In this document: positions 53,731 through 64,000 of the stretch, one piece after another
Numbering within the stretch: the first letter of the stretch is position 1
Layout of the letters: each line of letters starts with the position of its first letter
Source of the DNA: Pyropia yezoensis
Taxonomy: Eukaryota > Rhodophyta > Bangiophyceae > Bangiales > Bangiaceae
Assembly (NCBI GenBank): GCA_009829735.1
Contig: CM020618.1
Location: forward strand, 16,973,346-17,037,345
Length of the DNA stretch: 64,000 nucleotides
Reading direction: 5' to 3'
The notes under the pieces: generated by a model
Told to the model about the DNA's origin: nothing
The model's input: the letters and a program-made list of their open reading frames with translations, nothing else
The model's database searches: none
Translations under genes and position numbers: made by a program

Positions 53731-56700
53731 CTAGTGAAGGCCAGGAGGTGGGTCACATGGGACAGGGCCAGAGCATCGAGGGCCAGGGTACTCCAGCGGT
53801 CCACCACGAGGGCACATGTCCGCCCCCGGCTCCAGACACCAGGGCCAAACAGAGTAGATGGCCTTCAATGGTTCCAGTAGAGCTAGGGCCGGTTCCTCCA
53901 GCATAGGGGGCTCGGTTCCGACTCGGAAACAGTAATGGGTCACCTTGCGCCGGTCGAACTTGTACCAGAGTTCCCAAGTGTCCTCGCTGGGGGCGTACCC
54001 CCACCAACGTACCTTGAGCCAGAGGTCCCCATCAGTATCACGGTCCCAAGCGACAAAGCTTTCCCAGAAAAAATGCTTCCCAGTGTCCTCATGGTCCAGT
54101 GGTACAACCGGTTCCTGCGGGCCATGAAGCATTGTTGAGGAGTCCATCTCTCCCGCTGGGGTCGGGGCTCGGGCCACATGGTCACTGCTGACTCTGTCAG
54201 GGAACCCCTTGGCCATCACCGTGAAGGTGTGGCCATCGCGTCTTAGGATCCGGTAGGGCCCTTCAACAATCTGGTACAACTTCTTGCGCTCCTTGTCGTG
54301 AGTGTCCACATAGACCCGATCGCCGGCCTTGAGGGTCTCGTTAACTGTATTGACCCGACGATCATAACTCTTCTTGTATCTCTTCTGGGCCAGCTCGAGG
54401 TTGTTACGGACCTTAAAGGCCAGGTCACGAAGATGGGCCCGTCGAGCCTCACGCATCTGCTTTGCGGACCCGGTGAACTTCTTGGGATACGGAGAACTCG
54501 GCAACTGGTCCGAAGCATATGACCGGACCCTCTCTGCGACCACGAACTCCAACGGGGCCACGCCTGTGCTCTGCTGGGGCCTTGAGTTGTAGGCCACCGT
54601 CAACACGGATACAAGCTCGTCCCATCGGTCCTGGTGGTCCTCTATGTAGGTCCTCAACTGGGCCACTATGGTCCTGTTGTAACGCTCAACCTGGCGCTGG
54701 GTCTGCGGGTGGTATGTGGTCGAGGTAAGATGCTTGATACCAATCATACTACACACGGCCCGGAAGTGAGTTGAGGTAAGCTGGGGCCCATTGTCGGTTA
54801 GCAAAGTGTCGGGGGGTCCATAGGAAGCTACCCAAGTGTCCAAAAAGGCCGACGCTACGGTCTCAGCGTCTTCACGATCCACAGGGACAACACGGGTTAG
54901 TTTTTGTGAAACAGTCTACCATGACCACCAAATACTTGTTGCCATTAATGGTCTCCGGTAAGGGGCCCAGCAGGTCAAGACACACATCAGTAAACGGTTC
55001 AGTGGCCGGGAAGAGCCGGAGTGGGTTGGTCCGCCGGCGCCCTTGGACCTTGCCTTTCGCACAGGCCGAACATCGGGACACAAAGGCGTACACGTCCGTG
55101 ATCATAGAGTCCCAGTAAAAGGATCGACGGAGCGACGTGTACATCTTATTGACCCCAGGGTGTCCCGCGTGGCCCGGCTCGTGTTCGAGCATAAGGATCT
55201 CCATCTGTAGGCTCTTCGGGACCAGTATCTGCACCGCACTGTCCAAGGGGGCCAGGCGAACAACTAGGCCATCGGGAGTCTCCCCAAACCGAGAGTTAGC
55301 ATTCTGGTTCATGTGGTCCCTTATCTCCTTGCATCGGGGTTCCTTGGCTTGGGCCTCAAGAGTCCTCTGAACCGTCATGGGCGGGTACCGCTTGTCGCTT
55401 TTGAATCTCGGTTGGACCCAGCCCCTTGCGAAGTTGGCTAGGGTCAGTAGCGCCAGGATCTCTTCCGGTATCGGTCCGCGGTCCGCGCCCGACGTGGCCA
55501 GTCGCGACATAATGTCCGCCGCGTGGTGGTGTTGACCGGGACTTGACTCCAGCGTATAGTTGAACTCTGCGAGCCTTAAGCGCCAGCGGGCCAGACGTCC
55601 ATGAGCCCCATCCATATGTAGCATCCATTTGAGGGCCGTGTGGTCCGTGCGGACAATAAAGCGGATCCCTTGAAGATAGGGCCTTAGCAAAAACAGGGCC
55701 CACACGACGGCCAGCCACTCCCGCTCCGTCGTGCTGTAGTTCCTCTCTGCCGCCGTCAGGACCCGACTCCAGTATCCAATGGGCCGGTAGGACCCGTCCT
55801 CTTGCTCCTGGCGCAAGACGCACCCAATTCGGGCTGCGCTGGCGTCGGTATCAACGATGTACAGACCCGTGCGTCTCGGTAGGGCCAGACTGGGAGTGTG
55901 GGTCAGGCGGTACTTGAGGTCCTCAAACGCGTCCCTTTGTTCCGGGGTAAATGGTGGCAAGGGGTCAGGGACCTTAGTACTCGTCAGGGCCAAAAGGGGA
56001 CGAGCGACCTTGGCGTAGTCCCTTACGAACCGAAGGTACACGTTGCACATACTAAGGAAACTTCGTAGGTCCTTCTTGGTCCTTGGGGCCTTGGCTTGAC
56101 GGAGCCCAACCAGGTTCTTCTCATTGACCCGGAGCTGGCCCTTGCCGACGATGTGGCCCAAGTACTCAACTTCATCCTGGAGCAGATGACACTTCGTGGC
56201 CTTGAGGGACACACCAGCCTTAGATAGCAACTCAAAAACCTCCTCAAGATGGGCCAGATGCTCCTCATGGGACCTAGAGAAAAAAATCACGTCATCCAAG
56301 TAAACCAAGCACGTCTTCCACTTGACTCCAGAAAGGATCATATCAATGGCCCGTTGGAACGTAGCGGGCGCGTTAGTGAGATCAAAGGGGAGCCGGACGT
56401 ACTTATAGGTCCCTTCGTGACAGGTGAATGTCGTCTTGTCCAGGTCCTCGAGGGCCACAGGGATCTGCCAATAACCAGCGTTGGCATCCAAAATGGAGAA
56501 AACGGTCGCCTCCCCATGAAGTCAATACAATGGTCCATCCGGGGGAGGGGGTAAGTGTCCTTGACCGTAAGGTCGTTGAGCCGACGGTAATCAACACAGA
56601 ATCGGGGGGTCCCGTCAGACTTAGGTACCAAAACGACAGGAAAGGACCATTCGGCTTGCGACGGCTCGATGACTTGGAGCTTCAGCTGCTTCTCGACTTG

Positions 56701-57846
56701 CTCCCTAATGGGGTCCCGATGGTGGAGCCCAGTACGATACGGTTGGGACCTTATGGGCCGTGCGCCCTCCTTCAGCGTGGTGCGATGAGGGGTGATGTCC
56801 AACCGGCCCAGCTGGCCATCCCAGAGTCCCTTGTATCGGTCCAGCAGTTCTCGTACCGCGCCGTGTAGGGCCGAAGGGATCAGTTCATAGGCTACCCGCG
56901 GCATAGGCTCCGGACCAGCGTTGTCCACCTTGGGCCTCTCAATCGGGGGAACAGGGTCACCGGTCTGGACCATCTTGGCCCGCGGTTCCCCCAGTTCCGC
57001 CACTTGCGACGTGGCTCGCTCAGCGGGCACCAACGTGGCCAACGGGTCGGCCCCCTCACAAGGCTCTGGCAACTCCTCGAACGGGATCACTTGAACCGGA
57101 CCATGATATGGGATCGCGAGGCCCACTGCAAAGTTCTTGGGCAGGTTCACGGGCCTCTTGGACAGATTCGTCAGGTACAGTCGGAAATCCCTTCGGGTCT
57201 TAACCTGGGCCAAAGCATTGTGGAGTCGTAGGCCCTTCTTGGCCATCTTGTGGGGCCGTTCGTACAACAGGCATCGGCCCTCGGTCCCGCAGCGTACGTG
57301 GACGGCCTGGATGGACCTCGGGGCCAACGTTACGCCCTTTGACAGGCACAGGGCACTCGGATCATATCGGACTGGGTTCCCCTTGAGGGACAAGGCCTTT
57401 TGTTTCTTGCCGTCCCATGCCCGCTTGGCATACGTAAGGATCCCACTGGACCAAAGTACCGACTCGGTCCCAGGGTAGATGGCCTTCACGTGCTCCTTCT
57501 GGAAGTCCATCCCCAGGATCACAGGGACAGAAAGGGTCTTCACGACCATAAACTCAAACGGCATGGCCCTTCCTTCCACAATAACAAATAACTCAACGAG
57601 TCCACGGGCCTTCAACAACTGGCCCGAGGCATCACAAACATGGGTCTTCATAGGGGCCCGCGCTGCCTTGTCTCTCCAGTCGTCAGGAAGCACGTCCTCC
57701 CTTACTACACTGGGCCCGGCTCCAGTGTCCAAGACCGCCATCGTCGGTCTCGGGTCATCAGTATCCAGCCGGACCAAAGCATCTAAAGCACAGTTTCTTT
57801 TGCGTAAAACGAGCAGTGTGCCCTTGAACCCGTAGGGCCGTTTCAT
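53731..57846 (-). pseudogene. Retrotransposon A pol: PR-RT-RNaseH-IN-chromodomain, two frame breaks
   Basis: Protease: VLDTGAGPSV at about 57735-57705. RT: CVDYRRLN and TYPLPRMDHCID, a one-base loss in a short run near 56512, then NAGYWQIP and the catalytic VYLDD near 56300. RNase H: TDASAARIGCVLRQ and STTEREWLAVVWAL, with TDHTALKW. Integrase: His-His-Cys-Cys zinc region (HEPGHAGHPG through RCSACAKGK), DDE core with CLDLLG, LTDNGPQ and VERYNR. A T-run at 54901-54905 changes frame just after the first aspartate region. The tail has a chromodomain (FFWESFVAWD, then WLKVRWWGY and DTWELW). Together these would copy element RNA into DNA and insert it, with the chromodomain guiding target choice through chromatin. 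As it stands the frame is broken. Confidence 0.9.
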
Positions 57847-58046
57847 CCCCGCCCGACGTTGACGCCACGTCTTGGACCGACGAGTCAGGTGGGGTAAACA
57901 CGACTTGGGTCCCTTAGAATCATTTGTAGACGCAGTAGGTACAGGTACAGTAGGGCCCCGAATGATCTTCGAGAAGCCCAGCGCAGAGGCAATCGAACAT
58001 GAACTATCGGGCCGACGGGGAGTGGACCTCTTGGGCCCGCCCCCCC

Positions 58047-59792
58047 TTACTCTTTTCCCAGGGGCTTGGGATCCACAGGGCCATCGTTCTCGAGATCATC
58101 ACGGTCCGCCTCGTCGTCCGAGAGGTTGATCCCTTCGCACAGCGCCTGGACCATAGCGATCCGTGTCTTACGATGGAACTCGTGATCCGCCTTAGGATGG
58201 ACCACGGTAGACTGACTCCGGCCCCGTGTGGCTCCCAGGAAATTACCACGGGCCTTCTGGACCATCTTGCGTTGAGCCTCCGTCAGGGTGGGACATTGGT
58301 GGGCCATGTGGCCCGTCTCCCAACAGAGGTAGCACCGAAAGGGGAGTCGACTGTCCGGAGTTCGGCCCCTGACATACGGAACCGTGGGGGCCTTGAACCC
58401 ATACGTCCTGCCAGGGTCAATCTTGTCCGTTTCCTTTCCCACGGGCCGCTGCAGAACCGTCGAAGGTCCCGGCGAGGCCACTGTCAGCAACGGCTCAGAA
58501 TCAGTGGGCTTCCGGGGCTTGAAATCAACGGGCCGACGCGTGGCCCCGGATGTAGAGCCCCGCGAAGAAGACGATTGGCCCTGGGCCATCTTGATCACGT
58601 CGGTGGCCGCCTTGTGCTTCCCAGGAGCAAAGGTAACGAGCTGCTGATAGGGCCGTTTCGGACCGTTAAAGACGTACGCATCGGTCCGTAGGAACTCAGG
58701 GAGGCCTTGGATCAGTTGCTGCTTCATGGTCCCTTCCGAGTGGATGTTTCCAACCGACTCGGTGAGCCCACGGAGCCGCAGTGCAAAGGCCTCAATAGTC
58801 TCATCCGGTTCCTTTGTGGCCTTGCTAAACTTGTCCTGGGCCACAGCGAGCGCATGGGGTTCAGCATAGGTCTCCAGGAACCAATTGACGGCCTCTGGGT
58901 AACTAGTGATCGAAGCGCCCCCCGACGCGCTTGTGGAATCAGGTAGGGCCCGTGAGTACCGCAACTCCGCGTCGCCCGAGAGGAACTGAGGGATCACATA
59001 AAGGGCCATACCTTCAGAGACCCCATTGTCGTTACAGGCCTTTACCAGCTTACCGAGCCAGGTAAACACTTCGAGCCCATCCTTACCGGAGAAGTTCGGA
59101 TAACCGGAAAAAGAGTGTCTCATGTTACGGGCCACACGGCCCATCTTCTTCGCTTCAGGGGTCCCATACGTGTTCTTCTTGTTCAGGAGTCGATAGGTAC
59201 GATAGTCTAGGACCTTGGAAAAGCGATCATCGGAACAGCTAAGGATCTCGGGGCCAGGTCGCACGCCATCCTGCGCGCCGGTGGACTACGCACTAGAGGA
59301 AGAGGACCCAGAGGTCTCGGAAGAGGATGAGGAACCCGATGAACGGCGACGTCGGGACCGATGGCGACGGGAACTAGTACGATTGGACCGTCGGGAACCA
59401 GGGGATCGTTCGGGACCAACGGACCCACCCTGACCAGCGGGGCTCTGGCTCGGGGCTTGCGATACTGTGGCCAAAATCTCGTCACGGAAAGTCTCAAGGA
59501 CCGATTGAAGCTCTGTCGGCCCGGAATCATCTGCGGGACCGGGGACACGGGTTCCACCTCGAACCCCGGTCCCTTCGTCTCGACGCGAATCAGAAGGAAT
59601 CACAGCCGGCGGCGTCCGACGCCGGCGCGGAATACCAGAGGGCCCGCCTCCGCCGTGAGTCTCAGGACCACTAGGGGCCCCACGACCACGACCAGCGGGT
59701 GTCACCATCGATGCGTCCGAGGGCGCACCGCGGCCCCGCCCACCAGGGGGAAGGTCCGCCATGTTGGCCCTACGGCAATCGACCTGAACCAA
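58047..59792 (-). pseudogene. Retrotransposon A gag with one internal stop
   Basis: The frame read from 59792 starts with an Arg/Gly/Pro-rich region and an Arg/Ser run, and is closed after 168 residues by TAG at 59286-59288. It continues in the same frame: RLLNKKNTYGTPEAKKMGR, a capsid-like helical region (VFTWLGKLVKACND, EAVNWFLETYAEPHALAVAQ), and a CCHC knuckle (CYLCWETGHMAHQC). The first-listed start is a GTG; an ATG 10 codons later (MADLPPGGRG) is a better candidate. Ends at 58047 with an acidic tail; pol lies in another frame downstream. Confidence 0.8.
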
Positions 59793-59886
59793 AGGGTGCC
59801 TCGAACAGGGTCAAGGGACAAAAAGAACCACAGCGCCACCAAGGATAGGAGAGGGCCTTCCCGAGACGGGAGAAGAATATGGCCCT

Positions 59887-59903
59887 CCCCTGCTGCTCCA
59901 CCA
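59887..59903 (-). other. Primer-binding site of element A
   Basis: The same 17 bases as in element B, four bases inside the LTR edge. The acceptor-stem side would pair with a tRNA ending CTGCTCC-A-CCA; this is not the initiator-Met type common in other Ty3/gypsy elements. Confidence 0.75.
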
Positions 59904-59907
59904 AAGA

Positions 59908-60607
59908 TGTAGCGTTATGACCCTTCTGGCCCAGGGTCCACACACACAAGAAACCACAACGGGGTCAGGAAGGAACGGGTAAAGGTCCCAGCGTGATCCA
60001 CTCGCCCGCCCCTTCAGAGGCAAGGGTAAAAGGACAAAAGCCCGAGGGAGCAAGAACCCAAAGAACCGTTGATTTTACAAGTTGGCCCCGGGGAGACCCC
60101 GGAGCACCCCTCAAGAACCTCCCCCTTGGCCCCTCCAGGGGCCTGGAGCGGGGCCCCTTGAGGGCGCCTCTGGCGGGTCGAGCGCCAGCAAGGTGTCTGA
60201 CCTCCACCAGGTCCTCCAGCGCATCCCCTACATCGGGGTTACACTGGGGCGCCAAGGGTCACCAATCAACCCCCGGTTGCCAAACACAAGCGAAAAGCAA
60301 GCGAAAATCCCCCCACACACAGATGCCAATCCCCCAAAAAAACCCAGTGGGAAAAAGGGGAAAGACACGAAAACACGCAGAGAAAACAAATACGAAACTA
60401 ATGGCCCCAATGGCCAGTAAGGCCACCTCCACCGGCCAAATCCGCCTCCCTGGGTGGGACCAATCAGGATCCCGGGTGTGTCGCCACAGTCTTGAGTCAC
60501 TGACAGAGGGGGCCCCGGCAAGAGAAGGGCTCCACGTAGGATAGCCCGCCGGGTCCCAAGTCACCTCCCCAAGGGCCCGCCTGTCCCCAAAGGCTCAGAA
60601 CGCCACA
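59908..60607 (-). repeat. 5' LTR of retrotransposon A
   Basis: On the minus strand it ends CATAACGCTACA beside the primer-binding site and probably begins TGTGGCG at 60607, giving about 700 bases. The inner edge is firm. The outer edge is inferred from the TG start and from the extent of similarity with the LTR remnant at 11270-13008. It does not resemble the LTR of element B except for the shared GCTACA end. Confidence 0.65.
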
Positions 60608-63114
60608 GCCCTCGCCCTCTCCTAATTTGGGAAAGACCGCGGATCACGCAATGGTCCACGACATGACGTTCAAAGCGTTAACGGCGAGCTGTACACCTCA
60701 TCTATCACCGACAGCGGCGAGGTAGGTGACGACTGTCACAGCGGCGACGGCGGCGACCGCCGGTGCGACGGACCGGCGGAAACGGGGGCACCGGGGGCGG
60801 GGGATGGGAGGGGGTCCGGGGGACGACGGGGGAGGGGGGGCAGCCATTGAAATGTGGCCGGGCACGGGAAGGGCCGAGAAAGAGAATGTGGGAGAGTGCG
60901 AGAGGCGCAGACGGTCTTCCTCTGGAGGCCCAGGGAGCATTGGTACGCTCTTGTTGACTGAGCGTGTCGTACATGGACCCTCTTGCCTTGGGGCTGTTTA
61001 ATGATTTGAGCGGCTACAGTGAAGGCTGCCCGTCGCAAGCCACACCAGCGCCAGAAGGACATCACCGAGCGCGCGCCTAAACTCAGTCTTTAACCGTAGA
61101 CCATATACCCTTCCCCCCCCTTCGCACCCCCCGCCCCTCCCCTCCACCGCGGGATTCGAGCGCACCATGGGGTGATCCACGACCGCGCAGCTGCCCGCAG
61201 CGCGCACACGACACCCCCTCTAACAGCGGTCGTTTAGATGCTCGTGGGCACCCAACGCGCACAAAAATATCCGTGTGGCGTGTGCAGAGAGTAGACCGTC
61301 GGCGCCATTGCAGCAGGTAAGGCTCACAAGCAATACCGGCCTGGCGGTGCGGCGGTGCACGCGGCCGCACCGCCCGCCAGCCAGGGCACGCACCGCGCGC
61401 GCAAGCACTGAGACTGGGCCTCCTCACTCCCCGACAGCCCTCCCCACACCAACCCCTTTTCCCTCCCCCGACCTTCCAGCACCTGCCACGCGCCAGGCAG
61501 CAGGGTGTGTGCTGGAGTCTCTCTTACAAGCCCCACCCGTCATGCTCGTCCGCCGCCACCGCTAGTGCATACGACAGTTACCGCAGGCGTCGACGTCGGC
61601 ATCCTCCGTACGAACAACACACGGACGCCACGCGCAGCAGACACGGGTGAAGAGGGCGTGAACGAACCAGGCGGTCTACTTCAAGAGCCTACGGTGACGA
61701 GCACCCCGTGGAGGTGGAGGTGGGCAGCGCTGGCGCTCTCGCTAGTTGACCCGGCGACCGTAAGCGCCATGCTTGGCATGTGACGGGCCGTGACCGGAAC
61801 GGATCTGTTCCACGCCGGCGAAAGCAGGCCATCGAAGAAGACGGCTTTGACCATCTCGTGTGGGCGTGGGCGGGCGCGGCCCAGTAACTCGCCCGCTGCC
61901 GCTGCTTGCCATCGTCTTGAAGACGTCGCTACCGGCTGTTCCACGGCCACCTCCTCGTGGAGGATGACCGTGTAGTAGGTGTCCCCGGCCGCGAGGCGCC
62001 CCGGCAGATGGAGGGGGTGGGCGGGGCGAAGGAGCTCACCACGTCGCTCGGGTGAAAGGCGCGGCCACCGACGACGACCGCCACACCAAGTCGGCCGACG
62101 ACACTAAGGTCACCCCGCGCCGCCTCTGCATGCCGTCTGCAGGGGGCAGAACGCTGCACTGGCGGCGGCGCGACGGCGTGCGACAGCGCCAAGGTGACTC
62201 ACATGCACGGCTGCGGTGCAGTGGCCGCGGTGACGGGATCCACCATGACCACGACGACAGACGCCGCAGCCGTCACGGTGGCGTGACGAAGCGAGCATGG
62301 CCGCACCCCCGCGGCAGCGGTGGTGATAGTGTTGAAGGCCACATGGGCATAGCCGCAGAACCAGTCGTAGGCACCTCGTGGATAGGCGTGCAGTGCACGG
62401 CGCAGATTGGCATCGCGGCGGTCACAGCGACGACACCCCGGCGACGACCACAGCGACGAGGATGGAAGCCGCGAAGGGGACGGCCGGGAGGATGCAGATG
62501 GTGGGGACGACGTCGCTGGCCGCGGCGTGGCTGCGATGGCGGTCCGCACGCTGGTGGTGACCAGTGCGACTGACACTCAGTCACGTGACAGTCGGTTCCT
62601 GCACGGCATCCGACCTTGAATAGGAAGGGGGGGACGCGTGCTCTCGAAGTGCCGCTTGTCCTCGAAAGCTGGCCGCCCCACGTCGAAACTTTCGACTACT
62701 GCTCGTTGTGGACCCCAATTAGAGCCGAGCTGTCTTATGTCCTTCCCTGCACATCTCCTTTAGCCCCAAACACGCCCCGTCGCAGTATCGAACGGAGTGA
62801 TGTCCTTGGAACCGCGTCACAGCCTGAAATTTAGCGGCTTCGACGGCTGTATTCTTGCCCCAGAGTTCGAATGGAAGGGCAGTGCGTGTCCGTGCATGCA
62901 CGCAACGAAACAGGCACGTGGCCTGCAAGGCACGTGCTGTGCACTGCACATGGCGTGGACGGCACATGGCGATGATGGCATGTCCCGACCACAGCAGGGC
63001 TGAAATCTGGCTTTGAGGGCTGTATGCATTGCACACCCGGCACCAGTCCACCCATTTCACCCGGCGCCCTTGGCGCTCTCTCTACCTTAGCGTACATTTT
63101 CCTTCTCGGTCGAC
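60608..63114. other. No gene recognised
   Basis: GC-rich sequence with many composition-driven frames. The most protein-like pieces are on the minus strand: one around 61990-61690 (GDTYYTVILHEEVAVEQPVA, then an Ala/Arg-rich stretch) and one at 62576-62199 with an Ala/Thr/Ser-rich start. I could not connect them with splice sites or recognise a family. Confidence 0.35.
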
Positions 63115-63611
63115 ATGGTGCTCTTCGACAGCCGAGGAGCGCTGATCCGTGCAGGAGAGGCTGCCCTGGCCTCTATTTCTTCCTCGTTCATTCCGCAACG
63201 GTGGGTGGGCGCTGGTGTGAACCAGGCGCACCGTAGTGCACCTGCTGCACGGGCCGGTGACCTATATAGGTACGCCTGGATGGGGGAGGGGGGGCGGAGC
63301 TCGCGTGGACCCAGTGAGTGTGAGACGGGCGAGGTGCTCCGACCGAGAACACGTTCTGCCTCTGGTGACTGGTGGGCTGCCTACCCCTCATCCCTTCGTT
63401 CTTACCTGGCTCGTTTTCTCACCACTATGGCACCAATGGCACCGAAGGACTGCTTTTCTCTTGTCTGTCGCTCGGTGGCCGAAGTCACTGCCAAAGACTC
63501 TACAAATGTCAACATATTGCCCTTCCTTCTGCTGTTTCGTGTCGTCATGTGCTATCGCAACCTGGCCTTCCCTCGCCACTGGACACCGCCTCGCTGGCCA
63601 ACTACTTTTAG

Positions 63612-64000
63612 ACCACATTCCATTCTGACAAGTTTGAGCACCCTGCCAAGCGTGTAGCTGCTGCCCTGCAAGTGCCGTATGAAGAGCTGGACGTTCCGCC
63701 GCGAATCGCGGTGCGTACCTGTTTCGCTTACATTGTGACCTCCTTTTCGTGCCGTTGTCTGCTGTGTGGCTCTTTCCCCCCTCTTTGTAGCGTGTGCCAC
63801 GGTGCAGTACCGTCGTAGTAGTGAGTCGTTGCTACGGGCTGCAAGGCGTAACCGCGCGACTCTGCGTTCTCCCAGGGTTTCATGTTCGTAGAGAAGTTGG
63901 ACCTGGCCTGGGACACCATCCATGTGGTCGACGCGGACTTTGCTCACGTTCTTCAGACCCTGCACGCGCGCTTCACTGTTGGCTCGAAGGAGGGAGCAGG
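63612..64000 (+). CDS. Unknown gene, two exons running off the right edge
   Basis: Exon 63612-63710 follows a good acceptor (pyrimidine-rich, ending TACTTTTAG) and reads HSDKFEHPAKRVAAALQVPY then EELDVPPRIA. A donor GTGCGT at 63711 and an acceptor CCCAG at 63874-63875 join in phase to GFMFVEKLDLAWDTIHVVD and LHARFTVGSKEG, open to the end of the window. The 165-base intron is slightly shorter than others here. The start exon is not identified; an ATG at 63115 (MVLFDSRGALIRAG) or one at 63427 (MAPMAPKDCF) are candidates, but neither splices cleanly to 63612 in my reading. Family not recognised. Confidence 0.45.

Larger units (their letters stand above)
53518..60607 (-). mobile_element. Ty3/gypsy chromovirus-type retrotransposon A
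   Basis: Order on the minus strand: 5' LTR (60607-59908), primer-binding site (59903-59887), gag (59792-58047), then pol with protease, RT, RNase H, integrase and a C-terminal chromodomain (about 57846-53731). The PR-RT-RH-IN order defines Ty3/gypsy, and the chromodomain defines the chromovirus branch. Coding is interrupted by one stop in gag and two single-base frame changes in pol. The 3' LTR is absent. A split LTR of the same family lies at 11270-13008. Confidence 0.9.

Noticed and set aside
62052-62573. Plus-strand Arg/Gly-rich frame of 173 codons and overlapping minus-strand frames
   Set aside because: Several frames are open at once, sequence is low-complexity, and no splice-supported or family-supported structure was found.

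Overview
This is a nuclear window from a GC-rich, intron-poor eukaryote, most likely a photosynthetic one. The best guess is a bangiophyte red alga (Porphyra/Pyropia type). The evidence is a class II DAHP synthase with a transit-peptide-like N-terminus, a cyanobacterial-type DprA/SLOG-fold protein encoded in three spliced exons, an EXO1 and a NOP10 of clearly eukaryotic type, and spliceosomal introns that are all about 200-260 bp. The genus is an inference; no rRNA, tRNA or organelle sequence is present to settle it.

Layout. 1-17.3 kb is GC-rich and repeat-dominated: two inverted copies of a ~645-bp TIR element (620-1265, 3631-4279), a pogo/Tigger-type DNA transposon with a frame-broken DDE transposase (4809-8450), GC minisatellites, one hypothetical ORF (10358-11029, minus) and a three-layer nest of an LTR remnant, a 1.17-kb TIR element and a third ~640-bp TIR element (11.27-13.01 kb). 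From 17.3 to about 29.7 kb the sequence is visibly poorer in GC, has no convincing gene and carries inverted-repeat elements. From 29.7 to 32.4 kb are GC-rich tandem repeats.

A compact gene island occupies 32.7-42.2 kb: EXO1 (minus), then DAHP synthase and NOP10 (plus), then the DprA-like gene (minus). EXO1 and DAHP synthase are divergent across ~830 bp; NOP10 and the DprA-like gene converge. These four have exon-intron structures that can be resolved to the base from splice sites plus homology.

From 42.6 to 60.6 kb mobile DNA returns: a 0.92-kb TIR element, a decayed unrecognised transposon-like gene (44.3-48.2 kb), and two head-to-tail Ty3/gypsy retrotransposons on the minus strand. The right one (53.7-60.6 kb) has LTR, gag, protease, RT, RNase H, integrase and a chromodomain; the left one (49.0-53.5 kb) is cut off inside RT. 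The last 3 kb hold no recognised gene except two short exons of an unknown gene running off the right edge.

Several unrelated TIR elements share the terminus GCGCAG, and most mobile-element ORFs are broken by single-base changes in homopolymers. Both deserve checking.
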